From contig NZ_JBBPBZ010000001.1 in NCBI RefSeq assembly GCF_038070105.1, forward strand, positions 295,680-359,679: 64,000 bases of DNA, in the 5' to 3' direction. Positions 8,168-17,412 of the stretch are shown one piece after another. The DNA comes from Methylocystis sp. IM3 (GTDB lineage: Bacteria; Pseudomonadota; Alphaproteobacteria; Rhizobiales; Beijerinckiaceae). Numbering within the stretch: position 1 is the stretch's first letter; every line of letters starts with the position of its first letter. Below the pieces are notes generated by a model. The model saw nothing but the letters and a program-made list of their open reading frames with translations. It did not search any database and was not told the origin of the DNA. Position numbers and translations under genes: made by a program.

Positions 8168-9376
8168 ATGCCCCCCATTCCGCGCTACCGCGCCCAACAG
8201 AGCCAAGCCTTCCTCGCAACTTTCCTCTCGGCAGGGTTCCGCCCCTTTTTTCTCTTCGCGGCGCTCTGGGCCGCCGTCGCGCTGCCCCTTTCGATCGCTT
8301 ATTTCGAGATGGCCGCTGAACTGCCGACGCGATTCTCACCCAGCATCTGGCACCCGCACGAGATGGCCTTCGGTTTCGGTGGCGCGGTTGTGGCGGGATT
8401 TCTACTCACGGCGATCCCCAATTGGACAGGGCGAATGCCCTTGCAAGGCGCGCCGCTCGCGGGTCTTGTCGCGCTATGGCTTCTCGGCCGCATTGCCGTC
8501 TTCTTCTCCGCGAGTGCGCCGGCGCCCGTCGCGGCAGTGCTCGATCTCGCTTTTCCGGCCGCGTTCTTCGTCGTCGTCGCGCGCGAGATTGTGACCGGGC
8601 GGAACTGGCGCAACCTTCCCATGGTGGTCGCGCTCGCCCTTCTCTTTGTCGGCAATATGCTCACGCATCTCGATGCGATGGATGTCGCTGAGACGGGCGC
8701 CCTTGGAGTGCGGTTGGGTATAGCGACACTCGCCATGCTCGTTGCGCTCGTCGGGGGACGCATCACGCCGAGCTTCACCCGCAACTGGCTGGCGAGAGCC
8801 TTGCCCGGCGCCGGCGTGCCCGCCCCTTTCGGCGCGCTCGACCGCGTCGCGCTCGCGGCGACGCTCGTGGCGCTCATCGCCTGGGTGGCGCTCCCGGACA
8901 CCACGCCGACCGCTGTTCTTCAAATCCTCGCTGGCGCCGCGCTGCTTCTGCGGCTGGCGCGCTGGCGCGGCGCCCGCACGGGAGCGGAGCCGCTCCTCTT
9001 TGTGCTGCATCTGGGCTATGGCTGGCTTGCGCTGGGCCTGTTGTTCATGGGCGTCAACAAACTTTTCCCTCTCACGGATGCGACGACGTCGCTGCATACG
9101 CTTACTGCCGGCGCCATTGGGACCATGACGCTCGCCGTGATGACCCGCGCAACGCGTGGCCACACTGGCCGCCCGCTCGTCGCGGATCGTGGAACGGTGG
9201 CCATCTACATCGCCGTGACGCTCGCGGCGGCCCTTCGCGTCGGCGCGCCTTTTACGGGCGAATATTACTTTGTCGCCCTCGCGGTCGCAGCTGGGCTTTG
9301 GAGTCTAGCTTATGGGCTCTTCGTGCTGCTGTATTTCGGGATGCTGACGGGACCACGCGCGCGGGCCGACGCATAG
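8168..9376 (+). CDS. nnrS: NnrS-family haem-copper membrane protein
   Basis: A 402-residue integral membrane protein with about 12 hydrophobic helices and the NnrS hallmarks: an N-terminal FRPFFLFAALWA segment, WHPHEMAFGFGGAVVAGFLL with conserved histidines, and a later GNMLTHLDAMD. NnrS proteins bind haem and copper and protect against nitric oxide or nitrosative stress, often next to denitrification genes. No denitrification genes are present here. Length and motifs are complete. Confidence 0.9.
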   Translation: MPPIPRYRAQQSQAFLATFLSAGFRPFFLFAALWAAVALPLSIAYFEMAAELPTRFSPSIWHPHEMAFGFGGAVVAGFLLTAIPNWTGRMPLQGAPLAGLVALWLLGRIAVFFSASAPAPVAAVLDLAFPAAFFVVVAREIVTGRNWRNLPMVVALALLFVGNMLTHLDAMDVAETGALGVRLGIATLAMLVALVGGRITPSFTRNWLARALPGAGVPAPFGALDRVALAATLVALIAWVALPDTTPTAVLQILAGAALLLRLARWRGARTGAEPLLFVLHLGYGWLALGLLFMGVNKLFPLTDATTSLHTLTAGAIGTMTLAVMTRATRGHTGRPLVADRGTVAIYIAVTLAAALRVGAPFTGEYYFVALAVAAGLWSLAYGLFVLLYFGMLTGPRARADA

Positions 9377-9677
9377 GCGCCGGCGTCATGTCCGTCTCGG
9401 CGTGGAGGCGCTCAAAACGCCCGATGCCGCTGCTCAGCGCAGCCGCCAAGGACAAACGCGTCAGAATCATCGGCGGAACCTATCGCCTCGCGCTCCGATG
9501 GCTTGGGATCGATGGAGCCGCTTGCAATCGCGGTCGAATTGGTGACGGAAATTCTGTGCAACCTTTCGAATTCTGGATCCGCCTCCCGGGGCATCGTCTC
9601 GAAACCCGCGCATGACGCCGACATTCAATCATCGAGACAAATATCCGGCATTTTTCATGTAGCTGAGAGTTCTCTAG

Positions 9678-10982
9678 CAGGCCGTTGAAAAAGGGGTCTG
9701 CGTCGGCTTCATTCCGCTTCGCGCGGTGTTTTCAGGTCATGTCCGAGCCGGCTTACCTGGCTCGGAGGCGCGGGGCGCGCTTCCTCTCGTCCTCTTGCCT
9801 CACGCCGCGGCGAGCAGCTTTGGCAGCCGGATCAGATTATAGGCGGCGGCCGCGAAGGTGAAAGCGAAGCCCACTCGGTCGCATCCCCGAAACTTCGTCT
9901 TCTCCTGCCCGGCGACCGTCTTGATCCAGCCGAACCCCTCCTCGATTCGCTTGCGGATGCGCTGGCTGAGCCCGTAACCCTCGTGCCGCGTCGTGCGTCC
10001 ATCGATGGCCGACGATCGGCCGCTGATGTTTTGCGCCACATGCGGCGTCACCCGCATCGAGCGCAGTTCGTTGACGAAGTCCTTGGCGTCATAGCCCTTG
10101 TCGGCCGCGAGGGTGATCCGCGTCGCGCGGTCGGCGCGCGGCTCGATCATGTGCAGCGCGGCGACGCGTTCGGCCTGGCCGTCGGCTTTGGTCAGGCACG
10201 CGTCGACGAACAGCGCGTTACGGTTCTCCATCAGCGCATGGCCGATAAAACACAGCTTCGCCTCCTTGCCGGCGCCCTTGCGGTAAAGCCGCGCCTCCGG
10301 GTCGCTCGTCGAGGCGTGCGTCTCGTTCGAACGCTTCTCGCCATGGAAATCCGCTTCGCGGTTGCGCCCGCCGCTGCCTGGAGGCGGATCGTCCGTCCCG
10401 TCCTTCGAGCTTTCGCCGGCGTCTTTCGGCGTGAAGCTCTTCATCGACGCCCAGGCTTCGATCAGCGTGCCGTCGACTGAGAAATGATCGTTGCTCAGGA
10501 GTCGCTTCACGCGCGGCTGCGCCAGCACGGCGGAAAGAAATTTCGCCGCGACGTCGCCGTCGAGCAGCCGGTCGCGATTCTTCGAGAATGTCGAATGATC
10601 CCAGACGGGATCGTCCACCCCGAGCCCCACGAACCAGCGAAACAAAAGGTCGAAATCCAGCCGCTCCATGAGCTGGCGCTCGGAGCGGATTGAATAGAAG
10701 GCTTGCAGCAGCATGGCGCGCAGCAGCTTCTCCGGCGGGATGGAGGGCCGCCCGGTCGCGGCGTAAAGCGCCGAAAACTCCCCGGCCAAAGCAGCCAGAG
10801 CCTCGTTCGCCAGATCGCGGATGACCCGTAGCGGATGCGCTTTCGAAACGCGCGACTCCAGGTCCACGTAGCTGAACAACGCCCCCGAGCGCGCGTCCTC
10901 ACCCCGCATCCCAAGCCTCCCCTGTCCAAAAACAAGGGAATCATATCAGCGACGCTCAGGCGAGGGGTTTTTCAACAGCCTG
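9678..10982 (-). mobile_element. IS5-family insertion sequence, copy 1 (complete)
   Basis: Terminal inverted repeats begin CAGGCCGTTGAAAAA on the left and CAGGCTGTTGAAAAA on the right (reverse complement). The element is 1305 bp and is flanked by direct repeats CTAG at 9674-9677 and 10983-10986, matching the CTAR target preference of the IS5 group. One transposase gene lies on the minus strand. It sits in a noncoding stretch downstream of nnrS. A second, diverged copy is at 19350-20656. Confidence 0.9.
9800..10909 (-). CDS. IS5-family transposase
   Basis: 369 residues with a DUF772-like N-terminal domain and a DDE catalytic domain. Likely catalytic residues are the Asp in FSVDGTLIEA, the Asp in LAADKGYD and the Glu in RIEEGFGWIKT. 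It is the only gene of the element and appears intact. The copy at 19423-20535 is closely similar but differs at scattered residues and by one residue in length, so the two copies are not a very recent duplication. Confidence 0.95.
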   Translation of the reverse strand: MRGEDARSGALFSYVDLESRVSKAHPLRVIRDLANEALAALAGEFSALYAATGRPSIPPEKLLRAMLLQAFYSIRSERQLMERLDFDLLFRWFVGLGVDDPVWDHSTFSKNRDRLLDGDVAAKFLSAVLAQPRVKRLLSNDHFSVDGTLIEAWASMKSFTPKDAGESSKDGTDDPPPGSGGRNREADFHGEKRSNETHASTSDPEARLYRKGAGKEAKLCFIGHALMENRNALFVDACLTKADGQAERVAALHMIEPRADRATRITLAADKGYDAKDFVNELRSMRVTPHVAQNISGRSSAIDGRTTRHEGYGLSQRIRKRIEEGFGWIKTVAGQEKTKFRGCDRVGFAFTFAAAAYNLIRLPKLLAAA

Positions 10983-10986
10983 CTAG

Positions 10987-11323
10987 CCCTCTCTGTGCCC
11001 ATCTGGCCGGCCGAGAAAAGCTGCGGAGTAGCGGAAGATCCATTTTTTCCTGGAGGTCCGCCGTTCGAACGGAATCGTAGCGCTGGCTCCGGCAAACCCG
11101 TCGCCGCAGTCATCTAAAAGTTTCATGGGTGCGCCAACACCGCTCCAAATGGAGGGAGCAGTTCGCGCAAGCCGCTGCGCAAGAGCCGCGCCGCGTCGAA
11201 CGGCTGGAAATAGAACTCGTGTCTCTGTCTTCTCCTGGACAGCCCCTGGCAGATCAGATGGCGGGAGAACAGCGGCTTGAGGCTGCTCTCCCCAATGATA
11301 AGGCAGCCGTAATGCCCGGCCAC
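10987..11323. other. Intergenic region, nothing recognised
   Basis: 337 bp between the IS5 target duplication and the SmbP-like gene's stop codon. No gene, repeat or RNA could be supported. Confidence 0.5.
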
Positions 11324-11662
11324 TTATTTCTTGGCGGCCTCAAGATGCGTCAGCGCTTCCTCGGCATGCTTCGTCGCGCTAGCGGCGTCCTTCTTCTTGC
11401 CCTCGGAAATGGCGGCGTTCAGGTGCGTGATGCCTTCCTTCGTGTGAGGGTTGGCCTTCTCTTTTTCCGCGGCGTCGGCGTGAGTAAGCGCCGCCTCGGC
11501 GTGCGTCACCAGTACGTCAGCGTGGCCTGCCTTGCCATGTTCGATCGCTTCCTTCGTATGCTTGATCGCTTCCCCAAGATGGTCTTCCGCGAGAGCCAAG
11601 CGTGGAGCAAAAAACGCAGCGAGGCCCAGGCCCAGCACGAGAATGAAAATTCTACGAGTCAT
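11324..11662 (-). CDS. SmbP-like small periplasmic metal-binding protein
   Basis: A 112-residue protein with a clear signal peptide (hydrophobic 5-22, likely cleavage after ALA at about 25) and a helical mature part rich in Ala, Glu, Lys and regularly spaced His (EAIKHTKEAIEHGKAGHAD, THAEAALTHADAAEKEK, KHAEEALTHLEAAKK). This pattern matches the small metal-binding protein SmbP of ammonia oxidisers, which binds copper and other divalent metals. A strong ribosome site (GGGGAGG) lies 6 nt before the ATG at 11662. Its role here is probably metal buffering in the periplasm. Confidence 0.85.
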   Translation of the reverse strand: MTRRIFILVLGLGLAAFFAPRLALAEDHLGEAIKHTKEAIEHGKAGHADVLVTHAEAALTHADAAEKEKANPHTKEGITHLNAAISEGKKKDAASATKHAEEALTHLEAAKK

Positions 11663-12010
11663 TGAAATCCTCCCCGATGACGAGTCTCCCTCCCCTTTTA
11701 GAGGAGCGCATCTGGAGCATGAGCTAGTTCACGCTGGCTGGCAAGAAGCGGGGTTAAAACAAAACCGACGACGCGCAATAAGCGAAGCCGCTACTTTTGT
11801 TCCAAGTCTGGCATCCAGATAATCGCCGCCATGGTTAAGTCGCGGTTCATTGCTTCTGCTAACCGACCTCGCATCGGCAGACGGCGCAGGATCGCCCAAA
11901 CGCACGTTTAGATACATTAGCACTACTTTGGCAGATTTTTGAGAGGTCCTGCACTTTTGGGATTGAACGAAGCCGCTATCGCGGCGGGAGGGGCGAGGTC
12001 GCGTGATTGG

Positions 12011-12059
12011 CCTCCTGTCTGAGAGGATTTGGGCGTTGCAACCCACCTCAGACAGGAGG
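12011..12059 (+). promoter_or_regulatory. Hairpin that buries the integrase ribosome site
   Basis: CCTCCTGTCTGAG (12011-12023) is perfectly complementary to CTCAGACAGGAGG (12047-12059), with a further TGGG/CCCA inner pairing in the 23-nt loop. The right arm contains AGGAGG, the Shine-Dalgarno sequence of the ATG at 12067. A transcript entering from outside would fold and block translation, a common guard against read-through expression in mobile elements. Confidence 0.55.
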
Positions 12060-12066
12060 TTTCCAG

Positions 12067-12917
12067 ATGGCCGAGATCAGCCCTCTGCGTCGTCGCATGA
12101 TCGAAGACATGACGGTCCGCAATCTTTCGCCGGCGACCCAGCAATCCTACATCCACGCCGTCGCGAGGTTCAGCCAATATTTCGGGCGTTCCCCTGATCG
12201 CCTCGGGCTGGAGGACGTCCGCGCCTACCAGGTGCATTTGATCTCGAAGAGCATATCCTGGGCGTCGCTCAACCAGATCGTCTGCGCGCTCCGCTTTTTC
12301 TACGGGGTGACGCTCGGCTGCGACGATCCCGGAGCGGATCGCCTATGCCCGCGAGCCGCGCAAGCTCCCGTCCGTGCTGAGCACCGACGAAGTGGTCCGT
12401 TTTCTCGAATCCGTCTCCAGCCTCAAAGCGCGCATCGCGCTCACCACAGCCTATGCCGCGGGACTGCGCGTGTCGGAGGTGATCGGCCTGAGGGTAGCCG
12501 ACATCGACAGCGACCGCATGGTCATCCGGATCGAGCGCGGCAAGGGCGGCAAACGTCATGCTGTCTGAGCAATTGCTCAGCATTCTGCGCAGCTATTGGC
12601 GTCTCGCGCGGCCAGAGAGCTTCTTGTTTCCCGGTCGCGACAAGAATAAGCCGATCGAGCAAACCGTCCTGCACGCCGCCTGCCGTTCGGCGCGTGCGGC
12701 GGCTGGCATCGACAAGCGCGTGAGCGTCCATATCCTGCGACACAGCTTCGCGACGCATCTCCTGGAGAGCGGCGTCGACATTCGCATCATCCAGGTGCTG
12801 CTCGGCCACGAGCATCTGTCGACGACGGCGCGCAACACGCAGGTCTCGACGCATCTGATCAGCGGGACGAAGAGCCCCCTGGACCGCCTTTCCCTGGAGG
12901 TGACGCCGCCCGAGTGA
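12067..12917 (+). pseudogene. Tyrosine recombinase (IS91-associated), frameshifted
   Basis: The three reading frames in series give one phage-integrase-type protein. First comes the N-terminal SAM-like domain (MAEISPLRRRMIEDMTVRNL). The frame is broken near 12322, and the catalytic domain part [20 protein letters not shown] follows. A second break lies near 12555, before the C-terminal box [18 protein letters not shown] and [15 protein letters not shown]. The catalytic Arg and the HxxR box survive, but the final tyrosine position reads Asn (ARNTQ instead of ARYTQ). Two frameshifts and this substitution indicate an inactive gene. Such recombinases normally sit just upstream of IS91-type transposases, as here. 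Confidence 0.85.
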
Positions 12918-12923
12918 CCGGGC

Positions 12924-14108
12924 GTGGAGAGGCCGGCGATCGAGCTCGCCGACATCTTCCGCCGCCATGGCGATGCCTATCGTCGCGATCACGCCGGGCG
13001 TCTCGGCCGCGGCGAGCGACGCGTCATGGGCGCGATCGCGGCGTGCCGGACGGCGGCGCTCGGCGGCCATGTCGAGCAATGCGGCGATTGCGGCGCCAGA
13101 CGCATCGCCTACAACTCCTGCCGGAACCGGCATTGCCCAAAATGCCAGGGCGCGGCGCGCGCCGCCTGGCTCGACGCGCGCAAGGCCGAGCTGCTGCCGG
13201 CGCCTTATTTCCATCTTGTCTTCACCCTGCCGCCGGCGGCGGCCGAGGTCGCCTTCCAGAACAAGAGGCTTCTCTACGCCGCGCTGATGCGCGCCGCCGC
13301 CGAGGCGACCATGACCCTCGCCGCAAATCCGAAGCGGCTCGGCGCCAGGATCGGCCTGCTCGCGGTTCTCCACACCTGGGGGCAGACGCTCACCCATCAT
13401 CCCCATGTCCATTGCGTCGTCCCCGGCGGCGGCGTCTCGCTCGACGGCGAGCGCTGGATCGTTTGCAAGCCGGGCTTCTTCCTGCCGGTGAAGGCGCTGG
13501 CGCGCTTGTTCCGCCGATTGTTCCTCGCCACCCTGGAGGCGGCGTTCGACAAAGGCGAGCTTGGCTTTTTCGGCGAGTTGGCGCCGCTTTGCGATCCACG
13601 CGCTTTCGCCGAGCGCATCGTTGCGCTGCGCAAGACCGATTGGATCGTCTACGCCAAGCCGCCTTTCGGCGGCCCTGAGCAGGTGCTCGCCTATCTCGCG
13701 CGCTACACTCACCGCGCAGCGATCGCCAATTCGAGGCTGGTCGCAGCTGGCGACGACAACGTCGCTTTCTCTTACAAGGACTATCGCCGCCAGGGGCGCC
13801 GTCGGATCATGCGCCTTTCGCCCGACGAGTTTATTCGCCGCTTTCTGCTGCATGTGCTCCCCGACGGCTTTCACCGCATCCGCCATTATGGCCTTCTGGC
13901 CAGGGGCGACCGCGAGGAGCGGCTCGCGCTCTGTCGTCGGCTCGCCGCCGCCGAACATCCGGTCGAGCCGAAGGTCGGCACCCGCGAGGATCCGGCGACC
14001 ACCGCAATTGGCGCCGCCTTCCCATGCCCCGACTGCGGCGGACTCATGCGCCGCATCGGCGTCGTTCCGCCCGCGAGGCCTCGACCGTTCCGATGCGACA
14101 CGTCATGA
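12924..14108 (+). CDS. IS91-family transposase
   Basis: A 394-residue protein. The N-terminal zinc ribbon is CGDCGARRIAYNSC followed by RNRHCPKC. The HUH motif is HHPHVHCVVPGGG, and a C-terminal second zinc-type CPDCGG is also present. IS91 transposases are Y1/Y2 HUH enzymes thought to move by rolling-circle replication. The start is GTG at 12924, 7 nt after the recombinase frame ends. It looks full length, though the partner recombinase is broken. Confidence 0.9.
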   Translation: MERPAIELADIFRRHGDAYRRDHAGRLGRGERRVMGAIAACRTAALGGHVEQCGDCGARRIAYNSCRNRHCPKCQGAARAAWLDARKAELLPAPYFHLVFTLPPAAAEVAFQNKRLLYAALMRAAAEATMTLAANPKRLGARIGLLAVLHTWGQTLTHHPHVHCVVPGGGVSLDGERWIVCKPGFFLPVKALARLFRRLFLATLEAAFDKGELGFFGELAPLCDPRAFAERIVALRKTDWIVYAKPPFGGPEQVLAYLARYTHRAAIANSRLVAAGDDNVAFSYKDYRRQGRRRIMRLSPDEFIRRFLLHVLPDGFHRIRHYGLLARGDREERLALCRRLAAAEHPVEPKVGTREDPATTAIGAAFPCPDCGGLMRRIGVVPPARPRPFRCDTS

Positions 14109-14707
14109 GCCCGGCCATCACCCCCGCTCGGAACCCGGCACAACTCCCCCGTTTCGCTCATCGCACGATGCGCCGACGGGGCGCCGCCTCGCGCCGCGAG
14201 CGCGAAAATCTTCATCCACATGCCGCCGATACCGCGACAGACGGCCACGAATGTCGGCCCGCTCGAGCGCTTCCCGCCCATGCGCGGACTTCTCGTCTCC
14301 CGCCGCAAGCACCGGCGCCCACCGCGGCCCTGCTACCAACGACAACGAGACGCGCTTTCCCCATAGTGGCTAACGACCCGCGCCTTCGTTCAATCCGGCT
14401 CACATGGGGAGGTTCGCGTCAAGGGGGTTAGATTTAGTGGCGCATAAGTAAGACTCCTATTGCGGTTTCGGTATCCAAGGTCTGAGCCAGCTTCCGCGAC
14501 CTGGTTTTTCCTCGCCAGATCAAACTCACATTCGGTCGCCGTTCGTGACGGCTGCGCCAATATCCCGCTTGCGGCGGGTGGGCTCAGGAAGACGAGACCA
14601 TTCTTAAGTTCGGCGGTTCAGGCCATGCCGGATTTCGGTTCGTCTGCCCGGATCCGCCAGGACTGATCAGATTCCTGGACGATTGAGGATTTGGCTGGTG
14701 TACGTCA
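14109..14707. other. Non-coding part of the nested IS region
   Basis: About 600 bp between the IS91-type and IS110-type transposases. It should contain the IS91 right end and one IS110 end, but no diagnostic boundary could be fixed by eye. Open frames present look like shadows. Confidence 0.4.
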
Positions 14708-15877
14708 TCAGGCGGCTTTCATCACGGCTCCCTCAATGACGACGCCGGAGGTCACACATTTCCACAGCGCCACCAGCAGTTTTCGCGCCAATGCCACGAT
14801 AGTCGTTTTTTTGAGGCGGCCACTGTTGCGCCTGACCCGCTCTTTGAACCACACGGCCAGCGCCGAATATGGCTGATGCCGAAGCCATAGCCAGGACAAC
14901 TGAATGAGCGTTGTTCGCAATCGCGGATTGCCGGCTTTAGACACGCCTTGTTCGTGATCGACCGATCCACTCTGCCAGGGTGTCGGCGCTAAGCCCGCAT
15001 AAGAAGCGACCTGGCGTCGATTGTCGAAATGCCGGAATAGCCCTTCCGACCAGAGGACGGCGGCGAACTCTGGACCGATACCTTTGATGGTGAGCAACAT
15101 TGCCGCCGGTTCTGGCGCCGCGACTCGTTTTTGCGTGGCAAGCAGCGTATCCCGCTCGGTCTCCACCGCCTTGATCTGCTCAAGCAGGAGCTCGAGCCGA
15201 TCAAGTTCACGAGTGATTTGAGCCTTGAGATGCGGCGGCAATGGACGGCCATCGCCCGTCTTCAGCTCTTCGACCCGTCGTCGTCGATCGCGACGCAGCG
15301 GCTCGTAACCGGATACGCCCTGCGAGAACAGCAATCCTTTGATCCTGTTGATGTGCGAAACGCGCTCGTTGGTTAGCACCTTGCGCTCGCGACAAAGACG
15401 TCGGCGGTCTTCGTCCTCGGGGGTCGGCGCGTTGATCATCGCGCACACCCGAGGCTCGCCGCGCTTGTGCGCCAGCAGCGCGCGAAGCGGCGCCTCGCCA
15501 TCGATCCTGTCGGTTTTCGCCCGTCGGCGCCGACGTGATGTCGCGATCGAGGCCGGATCGACGACATGGCTTTCAATCCCTTCTCTCTCCAGCACTCGAT
15601 GAATCCAGAAGCCGTCCAACCCGGCTTCCTGAATGACGACGATCGGGAAGGATTTTCCAGTTCGCGCCGGCGCCTTCTGTCTGAGGTCCGAAAAGCGCGC
15701 CAACAGCGCGACGATGTCCCCAGCAGGCACAGCGTGCTTCGACATCTTCTCGTCACTGCCCGGCGACAGCGATGTGATCAACCAGGTTGAACGGCTCAAT
15801 TCCATTGAGATGAAAATCGCGCCAATATCGATGCGGATAGCGTTCGGCGTTTCGTGTCGATTAGCTCCAACTTGCAT
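14708..15877 (-). CDS. IS110-family DEDD/serine transposase
   Basis: 389 residues from the ATG at 15877. Upstream in-frame codons run to 15985 but are not family-like. The N-terminal RuvC-like DEDD domain shows RIDIGAIF, VVIQEAGLDG and KTDRIDGEAPLRALL. The C-terminal Transposase_20 part shows KGIGPEFAAVLWSEG and ASYAGLAPTPWQSGS with the serine used for recombination. IS110 enzymes are guided by a structured RNA encoded in the element's non-coding end. It appears intact. Confidence 0.9.
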   Translation of the reverse strand: MQVGANRHETPNAIRIDIGAIFISMELSRSTWLITSLSPGSDEKMSKHAVPAGDIVALLARFSDLRQKAPARTGKSFPIVVIQEAGLDGFWIHRVLEREGIESHVVDPASIATSRRRRRAKTDRIDGEAPLRALLAHKRGEPRVCAMINAPTPEDEDRRRLCRERKVLTNERVSHINRIKGLLFSQGVSGYEPLRRDRRRRVEELKTGDGRPLPPHLKAQITRELDRLELLLEQIKAVETERDTLLATQKRVAAPEPAAMLLTIKGIGPEFAAVLWSEGLFRHFDNRRQVASYAGLAPTPWQSGSVDHEQGVSKAGNPRLRTTLIQLSWLWLRHQPYSALAVWFKERVRRNSGRLKKTTIVALARKLLVALWKCVTSGVVIEGAVMKAA

Positions 15878-15951
15878 GGTCGTCTCCAGAGTCGGTGTTC
15901 GCAACCTCACTCTGCCAGAGCGCCGGTCGCTCTCCACCTCCCCATGGGATC

Positions 15952-16006
15952 TTATGTGAGGTCCGCATCTCGCAAGTCGCAGCATCGCGCCCCGGACCTC
16001 ACATAA
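15952..16006. ncRNA. Long hairpin in the IS110 leader, candidate bridge-RNA region
   Basis: TTATGTGAGGTCC (15952-15964) and GGACCTCACATAA (15994-16006) are perfectly complementary with a 29-nt spacer. It lies 75 nt upstream of the IS110 start codon, in the non-coding end where IS110-group elements encode their bridge RNA. The hairpin is visible. Its identity as bridge RNA is inference, and it could also be an element end or target palindrome. Confidence 0.35.
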
Positions 16007-16071
16007 CCCTCCAGATTCCCTAGGATCGTTTTGCGTGATTCATGAGTGGTCGGCGTTTTGGAGGGCCGACC

Positions 16072-17412
16072 ATGGACGAGAGCTGGAAGTCCGATCTCGA
16101 GCGGTGGCTCGCGCCTTTCATCGGCGCATTTCGGCACAAGACGCGGGCGCGCATGTGCCCGGTCTATGTTGCGGGGTTGATCGGCGCGGGTGATCGCAAG
16201 AGCGTGCAGCCCATGGCGGCGCGGGACGGCGACGTCGGCTATGACCAGCTCCATCACTTCATCGCCAGCGGCGTATGGGACGCAGAACCGCTGGAAAAGG
16301 CGCTGCTCGCCGAAGCCGACAGGATGGTCGGCGGCCCAGATGCATGGCTGATCGTCGATGATACGGCTTTGCCGAAAAAGGGCGCGCACTCGGTTGGCGT
16401 GGCGCCACAATACGCCTCGTCCCTCGGAAAGACGGCCAACTGTCAGTCATTGGTCTCGCTTACCCTAGCGTCGCGCGAAGTTCCGGTAATGGTGGGACTG
16501 CGGCTCTTCCTGCCCGAAAGCTGGACAAGCGATCCCCAGCGCATGGCGCAGGCGCGCATTCCGGAGAACAGGCAGGTCGCCCTGAGCAAGCCGGAAATTG
16601 CGATCGAGGAGATCGACCGCGTCATCGCCTCTGGGGTGCGCTTCGGCTGCGTCCTTGCAGATTCAGGTTACGGCTCTAGCGGGTCGTTTCGTCAGGCGCT
16701 GAGCGCGCGCGGTCTGCTGTGGGCGGTGGGGCTGTCACGGCGCCAGAACGTCTACCCGGCAGATGTCACGCTGGCCTTTCCTGTCGCAAAAACGGGGAAG
16801 CCGCGTAAATACCACATCCCTGAACAGCCGCCTGTCTCTGCTGAAGCCGCTTTGGGTGACGCGAATTGGCAAAAGGCCAGTTGGCGGCGGGGCACGAAAG
16901 GCCGCTTGACGTGTCTCTTCGCGGCTCGCCGCGTTCGCGTCGCCGATGGCCATAAGCACCGCATGCGCGACAATCGCGTGCAGTGCATGCCGGGCGACGA
17001 GGTCTGGCTTGTCGGCGAACGCCGATCGACGGGCGAGCAAAAATATTATGTGTCGAACTTACCAGCCAACGCGAGTCTGAGACAGCTCGCCGCCACAATC
17101 AAAGCCAGATGGGTCTGTGAGCAGGCCCATCAGCAGCTCAAGGAAGAACTCGGCCTCGATCACTTTGAAGGTCGGTCCTGGATTTGCTTACATCGACACG
17201 CCTTGATGACGATGATCGCCTACGCCTTCCTTCAATCCCGCCGCCTCAAGGCTGTGGGACGGAAAAAAAGAGTCGGAGGACCGCCGCCACAACCGTCCAT
17301 GCCGGCCATTCGGCAAGCCATCCTTGACCTCTTCGCTCGGCAACCAACCACGCGATGTCCTCATTGCAATTGGCTACTCACCCAAACCGTCAAACCTAAA
17401 CTGCCAAAGTAG
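16072..17412 (+). CDS. IS701-family transposase
   Basis: 446 residues. It contains LIVDDTALPKKGAHSVGVA (first catalytic Asp region), VLADSGYG (second) and a C-terminal WVCEQAHQQLKEELGLDHFEGRS region with the catalytic Glu, the pattern of IS701 DDE transposases. The ATG at 16072 has GGAGGG 6 nt upstream. An earlier in-frame ATG at 16042 lacks a ribosome site. The stop codon overlaps the right inverted repeat. It is apparently intact and could still mobilise the nest. Confidence 0.9.
   Translation: MDESWKSDLERWLAPFIGAFRHKTRARMCPVYVAGLIGAGDRKSVQPMAARDGDVGYDQLHHFIASGVWDAEPLEKALLAEADRMVGGPDAWLIVDDTALPKKGAHSVGVAPQYASSLGKTANCQSLVSLTLASREVPVMVGLRLFLPESWTSDPQRMAQARIPENRQVALSKPEIAIEEIDRVIASGVRFGCVLADSGYGSSGSFRQALSARGLLWAVGLSRRQNVYPADVTLAFPVAKTGKPRKYHIPEQPPVSAEAALGDANWQKASWRRGTKGRLTCLFAARRVRVADGHKHRMRDNRVQCMPGDEVWLVGERRSTGEQKYYVSNLPANASLRQLAATIKARWVCEQAHQQLKEELGLDHFEGRSWICLHRHALMTMIAYAFLQSRRLKAVGRKKRVGGPPPQPSMPAIRQAILDLFARQPTTRCPHCNWLLTQTVKPKLPK

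Noticed and set aside
12522..13958. 478-codon minus-strand frame opposite the IS91 transposase
   Set aside because: Antisense shadow. The plus strand has complete zinc and HUH motifs.
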